Shown here piece by piece: positions 44,719 through 53,433 of a stretch of 64,000 nt of DNA. The DNA is from SZUA-229 sp964531165 (GTDB lineage Bacteria > Pseudomonadota > Gammaproteobacteria > SZUA-229). The DNA lies in the NCBI GenBank assembly GCA_964531165.1, contig CAZHEA010000006.1:22296-86295 (forward strand). Direction: 5' to 3'. The notes beneath the pieces were generated by a model that ran no database searches, was not told the DNA's origin, and worked only from the letters and a program-made list of their open reading frames with translations. The position numbers were made by a program, and so were the translations under genes. Within the stretch, counting starts at the first letter, position 1; the number at the start of each line of letters is the position of its first letter.

Positions 44719-45006
44719 CTAGGCGTCATATCGTTCGTTTTTATTAAAGTTTTCAGAAATGTATTTAACCGCATCATCAACCGCATTTTTTACTTCAATC
44801 ATCATTTTTGCACGTTCTTCTGATTCCAGATAGAACGCCATATCAATCTCATGGCGCATATAGCGGGAGGGTAGTTTTGTGAGTGCGTAGCAGGCAATAT
44901 CAAGAAAAAAATCGCTAGACTGATCTGTATGCTGAGGAATGATTTCAGCCTGCAGATAGTCTATCACCAGGTGCTCGTAGAAATTGTGTATGCTGGTAAA
45001 ATCCAT
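44719..45006 (-). CDS. ComFB-family protein
   Basis: About 95 residues. The N-terminus FTSIHNFYEHLVIDYLQAEIIP, ACYALTKLPSRYMRHEIDMAFYL and ERAKMMIEV match late-competence ComFB proteins. Some homologues are reported to bind cyclic dinucleotides and act in pilus/competence control; that is family knowledge, not shown here. The start is ATG 45006 with GAGATG before it, rather than TTG 45018. It is the last gene of the purM-purN-DUF3108-darP run. Confidence 0.85.
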   Translation of the reverse strand: MDFTSIHNFYEHLVIDYLQAEIIPQHTDQSSDFFLDIACYALTKLPSRYMRHEIDMAFYLESEERAKMMIEVKNAVDDAVKYISENFNKNERYDA

Positions 45007-45054
45007 AAAACATCTCAATAATATTTAATTAGAAATGATTTTAGTATAGTCGAG

Positions 45055-45588
45055 CTAATAATCATTTTCAGTATTAGCGGGTGCAGCATCTACTACTTCT
45101 CGAATATATTTGAAAATTTGACGGTATGCTGTTGGTGGTTTGTCGTTTTTCATTTCTTTGGCTGCATTGCGTACCAGCTGGCGCAGGTGACTGCGGTCTG
45201 TCTGCGGGTATTGCTGCAGAAAATCGTTAATACCCCGGTCACCATTTTCAATAATATTATCACGCCATTTTTCCATGCGTTTAAAATCGGCATTATAGAT
45301 ATCGTGTTTGTGTAATACCCGTTCTACCTGGGCGGAGAGAGTCTCATCGTCAATGCCACGCATTAGTTTGGCAATAAAGTGTTTCTGACGTTTTAGTGCG
45401 CTATTCGATTTAATGCGTTGCGCCTCTTCTATAGCACTACGCAATTCATCGTCCATATTAATTTGTGCGAGTTCGTCCTGATTAAGGGTGATCATTTTCT
45501 CACCCAGCTCCAGTACCTGGTCACATTCTTTTTTACGCTGGGTTTTACTTACCCAGTCGTCATCTTCGTGGCTTATTTCATCAGTCAT
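45055..45588 (-). CDS. darP: DarP (YjgA), 50S ribosomal subunit assembly factor
   Basis: DUF615 family, 177 residues; in E. coli it associates with the late 50S precursor. The pattern VSKTQRKKECDQVLELGEKMITL, ALKRQKHFIAKLMRGID and HLRQLVRNAAKEMKNDKPP is typical. It follows the DUF3108 gene by one base, and the ComFB-like gene comes after. Confidence 0.92.
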   Translation of the reverse strand: MTDEISHEDDDWVSKTQRKKECDQVLELGEKMITLNQDELAQINMDDELRSAIEEAQRIKSNSALKRQKHFIAKLMRGIDDETLSAQVERVLHKHDIYNADFKRMEKWRDNIIENGDRGINDFLQQYPQTDRSHLRQLVRNAAKEMKNDKPPTAYRQIFKYIREVVDAAPANTENDY

Positions 45589-45589
45589 A

Positions 45590-46378
45590 TTATTTCAGTT
45601 TCAAGTGGGTCAATATAAGCCGGCCGTTTAATTCGTCGTCTTTATATTGTTCTATTTTTATAGGTAAATAATAGTGTGTCCTGGATAACCAGGCATAAGA
45701 CATGCGGCGGCTATCTTTCTTAGTGATTTTAAATTTTTTAACGGCTAATTTTTTGTTGTTAAATTCCAGTGTTTCATCACCTTCAAGAGTATAGGTGTAT
45801 TTCTGCATACGGCCTTTATTGGTAATCAGAAAACTGTGTTCAGTGATATTCGGGTTCAGTTGTAAATCACTGCTCATTAGTAGCGGTAAGAATTGCCTGG
45901 CCCATACCGGCTGTTCAGACTCTATATAATAGTCTTTGTTTTTGTAGCTGCCGTTAATCAGTGCTTTATCATCATCCGTATAGTTGAATACCATGTGCTG
46001 ATTTTTTTTATGCTGTTTTTCCTGAATATAATCATAGCTCTGCTGGCGGGGTAATGCTTGCTGTTTATTGTCAGGCCAGTTTAATACGCTGCTTTCGCTG
46101 GGGTCAGTGCCGATAAACAAAGATGCCAGACCTTTTGCGGTTGCGGTTGATTGATAATGGATAACGCCATTTTCATAATTTAAATCATTTTTCATTTCAC
46201 CCACTACCGTATCGTATTTTTCGATAAGGTAGGTGCTGTGGTGATTTGGCGGTAATTTAAATGTTGTTGCCTGTACCGGTTCAGCACTCAGGCCCGCTGA
46301 GCTCAGGGCGAGTATCAATAAAAAAATTAGAGCGAAGTATAAAGTGCTGCTTAATTGACGAGCTGGTTGTTGATCCAT
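45590..46378 (-). CDS. DUF3108 periplasmic protein
   Basis: 262 residues: N-terminal signal (TLYFALIFLLILALSSAGLSA) and a DUF3108-type domain (EKYDTVVGEMKNDLNYENG; SQSTATAKGLASLF; FNNKKLAVKKFKI; YYLPIKIEQYKDDELNG). The family is uncharacterised but is regularly found beside purN, as here. Its start overlaps the purN end by 28 bases. Confidence 0.88.
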   Translation of the reverse strand: MDQQPARQLSSTLYFALIFLLILALSSAGLSAEPVQATTFKLPPNHHSTYLIEKYDTVVGEMKNDLNYENGVIHYQSTATAKGLASLFIGTDPSESSVLNWPDNKQQALPRQQSYDYIQEKQHKKNQHMVFNYTDDDKALINGSYKNKDYYIESEQPVWARQFLPLLMSSDLQLNPNITEHSFLITNKGRMQKYTYTLEGDETLEFNNKKLAVKKFKITKKDSRRMSYAWLSRTHYYLPIKIEQYKDDELNGRLILTHLKLK

Positions 46379-47016
46379 TTAGCCGGGCCTTTCAATATTT
46401 GTTTGTCCAGATACACTTGCTGGTTGACCATTTCGAGTCGTTGTTGAGTTATCCATTCAATCGCCATCGGATAAATAATATGCTCCTGCTGGTGAACACG
46501 TTGTTGTAAAGTTTGTACCGTATCATCATCAGTAACATCAATCACTGCCTGTAAGACCAGTGGCCCGCCATCGAGTTCATTGCTAACAAAGTGCACGGTA
46601 ACTCCATGCTGCTTAACGCCGGCATCAAGTGCCCGTTGGTGTGTGTTCAGTCCTTTGAACTCAGGTAATAATGAGGGGTGAATATTTAACATGCGTCCAT
46701 CATAGTGAGCGACAAAATCATCGCTAAGAATGCGCATAAATCCGGCAAGAATTATCAGGTCGGGCTGTTGCTGATCAATTACTTTCATTAGTTGCCGGTC
46801 AAAATCCTGGCGATTTTCAAAGTTTTTATGATCCAGCGTAATGGCTGGAATATCTGCTGACTGTGCACGTTGCAGGCCTTTAACATCCGGGCGGTTACTG
46901 ATCACTGCTTTAATGTTGGCGTGCAGTGTTTGCGCACCAATAGCGTCGATAATAGCCTGTAAGTTGGAGCCGCTGCCGGAGATTAGTACGACAAGGTTTA
47001 AGCGGGGTGTACTCAT
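46351..47016 (-). CDS. purN: PurN, phosphoribosylglycinamide formyltransferase
   Basis: Third step of purine synthesis, using 10-formyl-tetrahydrofolate. LISGSGSNLQAIIDA, AGFMRILSD, NIHPSLLPEFKGLNTH and GVTVHFVSNELDGGP are conserved. ATG 47016 (MSTPRLNLVVLISG) is right: the frame continues upstream another 33 codons, but those bases belong to a palindromic repeat (47035-47116), so the longer product is spurious. It lies downstream of purM in the usual order. Confidence 0.95.
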   Translation of the reverse strand: MSTPRLNLVVLISGSGSNLQAIIDAIGAQTLHANIKAVISNRPDVKGLQRAQSADIPAITLDHKNFENRQDFDRQLMKVIDQQQPDLIILAGFMRILSDDFVAHYDGRMLNIHPSLLPEFKGLNTHQRALDAGVKQHGVTVHFVSNELDGGPLVLQAVIDVTDDDTVQTLQQRVHQQEHIIYPMAIEWITQQRLEMVNQQVYLDKQILKGPAKWINNQLVN

Positions 47017-47034
47017 AAATAAACGGTTTAATTG

Positions 47035-47116
47035 TTTGTCATTACTGCGCAGGCAGGAATCCAGTGACTTTGTTGAATGGTAAATACCGGATTGCTGCCT
47101 GCGCCGGTATGACAAA
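47035..47116. repeat. Palindromic repeat element (REP/MITE-like) between purM and purN
   Basis: TTTGTCAT-n4-GCGCAGGCAG-n-AATCC (47035-47062) is mirrored by GGATT-n-CTGCCTGCGC-n4-ATGACAAA (47089-47116), 28-base arms around a 26-base loop. The GCGCAGGCAGGAATCC core is like a widespread class of intergenic bacterial palindromes. It invades the upstream extension of the purN frame. Confidence 0.8.
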
Positions 47117-47182
47117 GTGATTGATCTTAATGCTAATAAAATAGGTCAGAAGTTATGTCAGAGATTATGCACGAGCTGACAT

Positions 47183-48241
47183 TTATTCAATCACCACATC
47201 TGCTACACCATTCGAGCTGGTAATTTCTCCCAGCCTGAATGCCGTTTCGCCTGCATTATTCAATACTTCTATGGCGCTATCCGCATCTTCCGCATTAACC
47301 ACCAGCACCATGCCAATGCCGCAGTTAAAGGTGCGGTACATTTCTAAATCGGTAATATTGCCCTGTTGCTGTAGCCATTTGAACACTTGCGGTAAATCCC
47401 AGCTACTGACATCAATTTGTGCACGGGTATTTTCCGGCATGACCCGAGGCAGATTTTCTGTTAAACCGCCGCCGGTAATATGAGACATGGCATGGACATC
47501 AATTTGTTCAAGTAGGCTATGAATGCTTTTGACATAAATTCGAGTTGGTGCCAATAGCGCATCACCGAGGGTTTGCTCACCGCAGGGCTGGCTTAAATCC
47601 GCATTGCTCACTTCCAGTACTTTACGGATTAAAGAATAGCCATTGGAGTGTGGGCCGGAGGAGGCAATGCCGATTAATGCATTACCGGCTTCAACTTTGC
47701 TACTGTCGATTATCTGGTCTTTTTCAACAATGCCAACGCAAAAACCGGCCAAATCGTAATCGCCTTCGCTGTACATACCCGGCATTTCCGCGGTTTCCCC
47801 GCCGCTAAGCGCGCAACCGGATTGTACGCAGCCGTCGGCAATGCCCTTGATGACATCTACGGCTACCGCATTATCAAGTTTGCCGGTGGCGTAATAGTCG
47901 AGAAAATACAATGGTTCGGCACCCAGTACTAAAATATCGTTGACGCACATGGCTACCAGATCGATGCCGATGGTGTCATGCTTATTGAGTTGTAGTGCCA
48001 GTTTGAGTTTGGTACCTACACCGTCGGTGCCGGACACTAATACCGGCTTCTGGTAACGATCCAGAGGGATTTCAAACAACGCGCCAAAACCACCGATGCC
48101 ACCCATGACTCCCGGCCGCATAGTGCGTTTTACATGGGGTTTAATCTGTTCGACTAAATCGGCACCGGCATCGATATCGACCCCCGCATCACGATAGCTA
48201 AGAGAAGGGTTTGATGAATTGTTTGAATCTGCTTGCGACAT
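47183..48241 (-). CDS. purM: PurM, phosphoribosylformylglycinamidine cyclo-ligase
   Basis: Fifth step of purine synthesis (AIR synthetase). YRDAGVDIDAGADLVEQIKP, GIGGFGALFEIP, SGTDGVGTKLKLA and HITGGGLTENLPRVMP are conserved. ATG 48241 (MSQADSNNSSNPSLSYRDAG) is the likely start; an upstream TTG extends into the divergent DUF2066 leader. About 352 residues. It precedes purN and diverges from the DUF2066 gene. Confidence 0.95.
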   Translation of the reverse strand: MSQADSNNSSNPSLSYRDAGVDIDAGADLVEQIKPHVKRTMRPGVMGGIGGFGALFEIPLDRYQKPVLVSGTDGVGTKLKLALQLNKHDTIGIDLVAMCVNDILVLGAEPLYFLDYYATGKLDNAVAVDVIKGIADGCVQSGCALSGGETAEMPGMYSEGDYDLAGFCVGIVEKDQIIDSSKVEAGNALIGIASSGPHSNGYSLIRKVLEVSNADLSQPCGEQTLGDALLAPTRIYVKSIHSLLEQIDVHAMSHITGGGLTENLPRVMPENTRAQIDVSSWDLPQVFKWLQQQGNITDLEMYRTFNCGIGMVLVVNAEDADSAIEVLNNAGETAFRLGEITSSNGVADVVIE

Positions 48242-48313
48242 TATGAACCTGAGAACCATGAGGATTAAAAGTTGTGGTATTGTACATCTTCCCGACAATG
48301 GTCACGAATAAAA

Positions 48314-49504
48314 ATGATGCGTAAAACCGGTTTTTTTAGTTTATTTCTCTTATTTATGCTGTCAATAAATGTTCAGGCGGCGGTCATTAAACAAATTTAC
48401 GAAGTGACCCTGCCGGTTGCCAGTCAACAAAAGCAGATTCGTGGTGCCGCATTTGAGCAGGGTTTAATTGAAGTTTCGGTGCGTGTGTCCGGTAATAGCC
48501 TGGCGCCGACTCAAATTGATTTAAAGCAGGCTACTCGTATGGTGCGCAAATATCACTATAAAGCGATGACGCAGCCCGAAATTGATGCTTATATGAAAAA
48601 AACCAGCACGTTGATTGCGCCGAAGTTTAAATTATGGATGCAGTTTGATGATAACCGGGTTAAACAGTTGCTGCGCAGTAATGGCTTGCCTGTCTGGGGC
48701 TATCAGCGTCCGAATGTGTTGGTGTGGCTGGCGGTCAAGGATGGCCGGAATCGCTATTTGTTAAAAAAGTCGGATACATCGCAAATAAAAGATGCGCTGA
48801 GTCTTGAGGCAAAACGCCGGGGTCTGCCACTGGTCTGGCCGGACTATGATGCAGAAGATAAAAAAATAGTCAGTTTCATCGATGTCTGGGGTGAGTTTAT
48901 AGAGCCGGTGAAGCAGGCCAGTAAACGCTATCCGGTGGATGCGGTGATACTCGGGCGGATGAACTGGAATAATGGTAGCTGGACTGCAAACTGGTCGTTA
49001 CTCATGGACGACAAAATGCAGAACTGGCAGTTATCCGCCCTCGATTTAACTATTTTGATGAACAGTGGGGTTGGTGTGGCCACCGACCAGATTTCCAGCC
49101 GTTTTGCGGTGTATGCGGACAGCGCCAATGATGGTGAGCTAATATTGCGGGTGAGCGACTTAACCAGTCTTAAGCAATATGCCAAAGCTTCGCATTATCT
49201 GTCGTCACTGGCGCCGGTTAAAAATGTTTATGTGGCACAGGTTGACCGGTATCAGGTCGATTTTCATATTGAACTTAGTGGCGATGAAAGTGATCTGCAG
49301 CGGATAATTGCACTGGGTAAAACGCTGCTTCCTGATAACCGGCCGATAGAAAAAGCGCAGACGCAAAAGTTGGCTCCAGCTGCAGACAGTTTACCGGTGG
49401 GTGTTGTACAACCACCGGCTAATGATTTGCAGCCAAATGTAATAACGCCAGTTAAGCTGGAACAAAATAACGAAAATATTTTACGCTACCGATTAAATGG
49501 ATAA
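48314..49504 (+). CDS. DUF2066 periplasmic protein
   Basis: About 396 residues from ATG 48314 (a second ATG follows directly). A signal peptide (TGFFSLFLLFMLSINVQA) precedes a DUF2066 domain (YEVTLPVASQQKQIRGAAFEQGL; GLPVWGYQRPNVLVWLAV; RYPVDAVILGRMNW). The family lies between purM and perM/hda in many gammaproteobacteria; its function is unknown. The repeat of strand-rich sequence suggests an exported beta-domain. Confidence 0.88.
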   Translation: MMRKTGFFSLFLLFMLSINVQAAVIKQIYEVTLPVASQQKQIRGAAFEQGLIEVSVRVSGNSLAPTQIDLKQATRMVRKYHYKAMTQPEIDAYMKKTSTLIAPKFKLWMQFDDNRVKQLLRSNGLPVWGYQRPNVLVWLAVKDGRNRYLLKKSDTSQIKDALSLEAKRRGLPLVWPDYDAEDKKIVSFIDVWGEFIEPVKQASKRYPVDAVILGRMNWNNGSWTANWSLLMDDKMQNWQLSALDLTILMNSGVGVATDQISSRFAVYADSANDGELILRVSDLTSLKQYAKASHYLSSLAPVKNVYVAQVDRYQVDFHIELSGDESDLQRIIALGKTLLPDNRPIEKAQTQKLAPAADSLPVGVVQPPANDLQPNVITPVKLEQNNENILRYRLNG

Positions 49505-49513
49505 GTTGCATCA

Positions 49514-49531
49514 ATGAGCCAGAAAAAATGA
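49514..49531 (+). other. Five-codon upstream reading frame overlapping perM
   Basis: ATGAGCCAGAAAAAATGA codes for MSQKK and stops in an ATGA overlap with the perM start. The same ATGAGCCAGAAAA opens perM 14 bases later, so it appears to be a tandem duplication of the perM start. It may affect perM translation. Confidence 0.55.
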
Positions 49532-50619
49532 GCCAGAAAATTAGTGATTCTCAAAAATGGCTATTGCTTTCGGGCGTGATCATCAGTGCTGTTCTGTTGT
49601 ATTTTCTGGCGCCGGTGTTAACGCCTTTTTTTGCCGCCGCATTGCTGGCTTATTTAGGCGACCCGATTGTCGACCGGCTGGAAGCTAGATTTAAAGCTAA
49701 ATTTTCGGCGAATTTATCACGCACGCTGGCGGTGATGATTGTCTTTATCTCGCTGTTCACGTTTACCACGATTATGGCACTTTTTATATTGCCTTTACTC
49801 GGACACCAGTTAGGTTATCTGGTATCGAACGTACCGGCATATATTGATTATGTCCAAAATAATGTGGTGCCTCAGCTGGGCGAATTTTTAGGCCTGGACC
49901 CTTCGATATTTGACCTGGATTTATTAAAAAAAATATTTATCAGTAATTATGCGCAGGCCGGTGGCGTGATAGCGCAAATTATGTCGTCGGTTGCCTCGTC
50001 CAGTTTTGCGGTAATGGCATGGTTAGCGAATATGGTTTTAATTCCGGTGGTAACCTTTTATTTATTACGTGACTGGGATGTTTTGATTGCCCGTATTGAT
50101 GAGTTATTACCGAGAAAAAATCAACCGGTTATCAGGGAGCTGGCGAAACAGTCAGACGAGGTTTTATCGTCATTTCTACGTGGCCAGTTTGTAGTGATGC
50201 TGGTACTGGGTGCCGTGTATTCCATCGGTCTGTGGTTTATCGATTTAAAGCTGGCACTATTAATTGGCATGCTGGCGGGGGTGGTGAGTTTTGTGCCATA
50301 TCTGGGATTCATTGTGGGTATTGTTGCCGCCAGTGTGGCGATGCTTTTGCAAACCCATGATGTGATGCAATTAATACCAGTTGTCATTGTCTTTAGTATC
50401 GGGCAAATGCTGGAAGGCATGTTGTTAACACCAGTACTGGTGGGTGATAAGATTGGTTTGCACCCGGTGGCGGTTATTTTTGCGGTACTGGCCGGCGGGC
50501 AGTTGTTTGGCTTTGTTGGTATCTTACTGGCCTTACCGGTAGCAGCGGTTTTAGTTGTGCTGTTACGTTATTTGCACAAACAGTATTTAGCCAGTTCCAT
50601 TTTTAATAATGCGTCCTGA
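49528..50619 (+). CDS. PerM, AI-2E family transporter
   Basis: 363 residues with about eight hydrophobic segments. LYFLAPVLTPFFAAALLAYLGDPIVDRL, ALFILPLLGHQLGYLVSNVP and a C-terminal VPYLGFIVGIVAASVAML and LLALPVAAVLVVLLRYLHKQY follow the AI-2E exporter (PerM/YdiK) family. The substrate is unknown. Lies between DUF2066 and hda, as is frequent. The start chosen is the second of two tandem ATGAGCCAG sequences. Confidence 0.92.
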   Translation: MSQKISDSQKWLLLSGVIISAVLLYFLAPVLTPFFAAALLAYLGDPIVDRLEARFKAKFSANLSRTLAVMIVFISLFTFTTIMALFILPLLGHQLGYLVSNVPAYIDYVQNNVVPQLGEFLGLDPSIFDLDLLKKIFISNYAQAGGVIAQIMSSVASSSFAVMAWLANMVLIPVVTFYLLRDWDVLIARIDELLPRKNQPVIRELAKQSDEVLSSFLRGQFVVMLVLGAVYSIGLWFIDLKLALLIGMLAGVVSFVPYLGFIVGIVAASVAMLLQTHDVMQLIPVVIVFSIGQMLEGMLLTPVLVGDKIGLHPVAVIFAVLAGGQLFGFVGILLALPVAAVLVVLLRYLHKQYLASSIFNNAS

Positions 50620-50652
50620 TTGCTTTAATTTTAATTATTTTCGATAACTTAA

Positions 50653-51348
50653 ATGTATACCCAGTTAACCTTAGATATTGCACTAAAAGACAGCTTTACG
50701 TTTGATAATTTTGTGGCAGGTGAAAACCAGTTGCTGGTAGATCTTCTCAAGAATAATCATATCGAAAAACAGGTTTATCTTTGGGGCGCGCATAACACGG
50801 GTAAAACACATTTGTTACAGGCGCTGTGTCAATATCATGCTGATGCACACGCGAATAAAAACATTAAGCTCAGCTATTTACCTTTAAAGCAGTTAATCGA
50901 TTTTTCGCCAGAAATTTTTCAGGGTCAGGAAACAATGGATATCTGCTGTATTGATGATGTGCAGTTGTTACAAAAAAAAGCTGATTGGCAGGAAGCGTTG
51001 TTTGATTTAATTAATCGTGTCAGAGCCAGTGAAACACGTTTAATATTCTCAGCAAATCAGCCGCCGGCTGAAATTAGTATCGAGTTAAAAGATTTAATTT
51101 CGCGATTACAATGGGGGCCGGTGTTTAAACTGAACGAGCTGAGCGACTCAGAGAAATGTATGGCATTGCAGCAACGAGCCCAGTGCCGTGGGTTTGATCT
51201 GGATGATAAGGTTGCGACATATTTATTAAATAACTGTAACCGCGAAATTGCTGATTTATTTTCTGTGCTCGACACTCTGGATAAAGCTCAGTTGCAACAG
51301 CATCGGCGTTTAACCATTCCGTTTGTTAAATCTGTATTGGGGCAATAA
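50653..51348 (+). CDS. hda: Hda, DnaA-inactivating replication regulator
   Basis: DnaA-related AAA+ protein that promotes ATP hydrolysis on DnaA when bound to the beta clamp. A QLTLDI clamp-type motif is at the N-terminus, then FVAGENQLLVDLL, Walker A WGAHNTGKTHLLQAL and ICCIDDVQLL for Walker B. 231 residues matches Hda, not the longer DnaA. It is downstream of perM, as expected. Confidence 0.93.
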   Translation: MYTQLTLDIALKDSFTFDNFVAGENQLLVDLLKNNHIEKQVYLWGAHNTGKTHLLQALCQYHADAHANKNIKLSYLPLKQLIDFSPEIFQGQETMDICCIDDVQLLQKKADWQEALFDLINRVRASETRLIFSANQPPAEISIELKDLISRLQWGPVFKLNELSDSEKCMALQQRAQCRGFDLDDKVATYLLNNCNREIADLFSVLDTLDKAQLQQHRRLTIPFVKSVLGQ

Positions 51349-51461
51349 ATAAAAAGTCTTATTATTGATCCGTTAACCTGAAAATATGTTATTTGAAGGT
51401 AATATCTTTCTTGTCAGAAACATCATGGCTCATAATGTTTTTTATTTAACGGACACTATGT

Positions 51462-52271
51462 TTAAAGCGTATCCAGCCAGTCAGTAATCTCTTCCACTAA
51501 AACATCTTCACGATCAATAAAATAATGATCAGCCTGTTCAACTACAATCTGTCGGGATTTTGGCTGCCCTGCCTGCTGAATATTCTGCCACCGGCGAGGC
51601 GCATTTCTGCGCACAGCGGGATAATCATTCTCGCCTCGAATATCGAGTAGTGGAATACTTATATCCTGCAGCGGGAATGGTTCAGGCATTGGCTGTCCGT
51701 AGTCAGTGGGCCCCATGCCGATACCAATAAAGGCGTTAATGCCGGCATGTGGGTGACCGTGTAACCAGTCAATGCCCATATACACGCCGCAACTATGGGC
51801 TAATAGAATAATGTTTTTAGCGCCCAGACCTTTCAGGTATTCAATGGCTGCATCTATTCTGGGGTGGGATTGTGGCAGGATTTTAAGATAGTCATAATAC
51901 GATGCGTCATTGCTTAATACCGGCATTTGAATTGCCAGTGTATTCCAGCCGTATTCGCTCAGACCGGTGCGCAGGGGGTATACCATTGTCGGCCAGTTCG
52001 GGTGAAAACCTCTGCCGTGAATAACGATGATGCTGCCTTTTGCCGGTAGATCTTCTGCTTCCATATAAATAGATAAAAATTCGTGGTGGCCGGTATTTAA
52101 AATTACAGCATCACCATCCATTATATATTCAGCAACCTGCTCACGCATGCGTAATTCTTTTGATAAGTCAGATGCGAAGAGCTGGCAGTTTAAGCTGGTG
52201 AAAAGAATAATCGCCGCTAGCAGGCCATATCGATATTGCTGATAAATTAACATATATCTGATAGTAGACAA
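51462..52271 (-). CDS. DUF3530 alpha/beta-hydrolase-like protein
   Basis: 269 residues. Signal segment (YGLLAAIILFTSLNCQLFA), then a hydrolase-type core: IIVIHGRGFHPNWPTMV, nucleophile elbow AHSCGVYMG, acid in DIRGENDYPAV and the His in QADHYFID. This fits DUF3530, whose substrate is unknown. Exported or lipoprotein-like (Cys in the signal region). Convergent with hda. Confidence 0.85.
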   Translation of the reverse strand: MSTIRYMLIYQQYRYGLLAAIILFTSLNCQLFASDLSKELRMREQVAEYIMDGDAVILNTGHHEFLSIYMEAEDLPAKGSIIVIHGRGFHPNWPTMVYPLRTGLSEYGWNTLAIQMPVLSNDASYYDYLKILPQSHPRIDAAIEYLKGLGAKNIILLAHSCGVYMGIDWLHGHPHAGINAFIGIGMGPTDYGQPMPEPFPLQDISIPLLDIRGENDYPAVRRNAPRRWQNIQQAGQPKSRQIVVEQADHYFIDREDVLVEEITDWLDTL

Positions 52272-52347
52272 TAAGAAAAGGTTTTACCAGAGAGCGATTT
52301 TAGCGATTAAATTAAAAGGTTAGTGATTATATCTATATGTTGAACTG

Positions 52348-52761
52348 TTATCCGTTTTCAATTAGAGGAAATATTTTATCGTTTTCATATTCAATGCGTT
52401 GTTTTATTTTTTTCAGCATATCCGGAGACTGCCCGCAAAATGCCTGATGATGGTGGTCGGCACCGGAAGCCTGGCACCAGAGTTTGACGTAAGCTGAAAA
52501 TTCTTTTTTGATGGCTTTGGCGCTGTCATGAAAATTTTGTGCTATTTCGCTGATGTCAGGGTTGTGATGTTTAGCCAGTTCGGCGTAAATAGTATTGTCT
52601 TCAAATACCAGATGCATCCAGACTTTTTCATTAAAGCGTGAAACCAGGTCGCAGACAAAAGGGTTACTGATGAGTTTTTTATTTTCGATTAAGACACTAA
52701 TAACTTCAATTAAATCACTGATTTCCTGATTTTGCTTTTTGAGTTCACAAAGGCTGTACAT
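52348..52761 (-). CDS. Hemerythrin-like HHE protein
   Basis: 137 residues of a four-helix pattern. The ligands are suggested by VWMHLVFEDNTIYAELAKHHNP, FHDSAKAIKKEF and YENDKIFPLIE. The His/Glu residues suggest a non-heme iron site that could bind O2 or NO; the detail is not proven here. A histidine/cysteine cluster (ADHHHQAFCG) lies between helices. Confidence 0.8.
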   Translation of the reverse strand: MYSLCELKKQNQEISDLIEVISVLIENKKLISNPFVCDLVSRFNEKVWMHLVFEDNTIYAELAKHHNPDISEIAQNFHDSAKAIKKEFSAYVKLWCQASGADHHHQAFCGQSPDMLKKIKQRIEYENDKIFPLIENG

Positions 52762-53063
52762 AACGGCTCCATTTAGATCTTAGGGGGAATCTTACATATT
52801 TTTAAATATGATTTAATCTCAGGTTAGCATTCGTTAGATTTTTTTTGCTTGATTATAGTCATGTTCCGGCATTTTGGTTAAAAAATTGTAGTGATTTTTA
52901 AGCGTATGATTTTGTCAGTGTTTACGAGTTTGAAAAACTTGCTGGCTCATATTACTCATGCTATATAAATAGCATAAGTGAAAATGAAGGAAGTGATTAT
53001 TACCTGCTGCAATGTTGACGATTAGGCAGGCGTCGTATTGGCTGTCTTAAGCATTAATGTGGT
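52762..53063. other. 302-base intergenic region
   Basis: I see no gene. The one small structure is a hairpin ATGCTAT/ATAGCAT at 52958-52975. The rest is AT-rich and should contain the promoter of the hemerythrin-like gene. Confidence 0.6.
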
Positions 53064-53426
53064 TTAATCGTTTGCTGTATTTTCAGCCATACCCTGATAT
53101 CGGGTATAAAGCATGGTGCCCAGAAAAAATACAATACTCAATAAACTAAATAAGATGCCAAAGCTACGGGTGCTTTCATCCCCTGCATACCAGATGCCCA
53201 TAATAAAATAATATAATGCCAGATACATGGCCCAGGCATGGGTGTAGAGCTTGCCATGTAAAAGGCCTCGTAATGGAAACATTAGCGGGCCGAGCTGTAT
53301 CAGGAAAGTTACTGACATTAGTTCGGGGGGGACTGGTTCAACGATTAAATGCCATACCGGTATGAGAATCAGCAGGCCAAAATAACCTATGAGTGTACTA
53401 AGACGTGCAAATTTAATTTTATCCAT
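53064..53426 (-). CDS. DUF2069 membrane protein
   Basis: 120 residues with four hydrophobic segments (ARLSTLIGYFGLLILIPVW; LIQLGPLMFPLRGLLHG; AWAMYLALYYFIMGIWYA; ILFSLLSIVFFLGTML). The family is uncharacterised and follows wrbA and arsC in Pseudomonas and others. ATG 53426 is preferred to an upstream ATG that lies within wrbA. It begins 7 bases after wrbA. Confidence 0.9.
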   Translation of the reverse strand: MDKIKFARLSTLIGYFGLLILIPVWHLIVEPVPPELMSVTFLIQLGPLMFPLRGLLHGKLYTHAWAMYLALYYFIMGIWYAGDESTRSFGILFSLLSIVFFLGTMLYTRYQGMAENTAND

Positions 53427-53433
53427 GGAAGCG

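Noticed and set aside
47017..47115. 33-codon N-terminal extension of purN
   Set aside because: It is encoded largely by a palindromic repeat; PurN homologues begin near ATG 47016.
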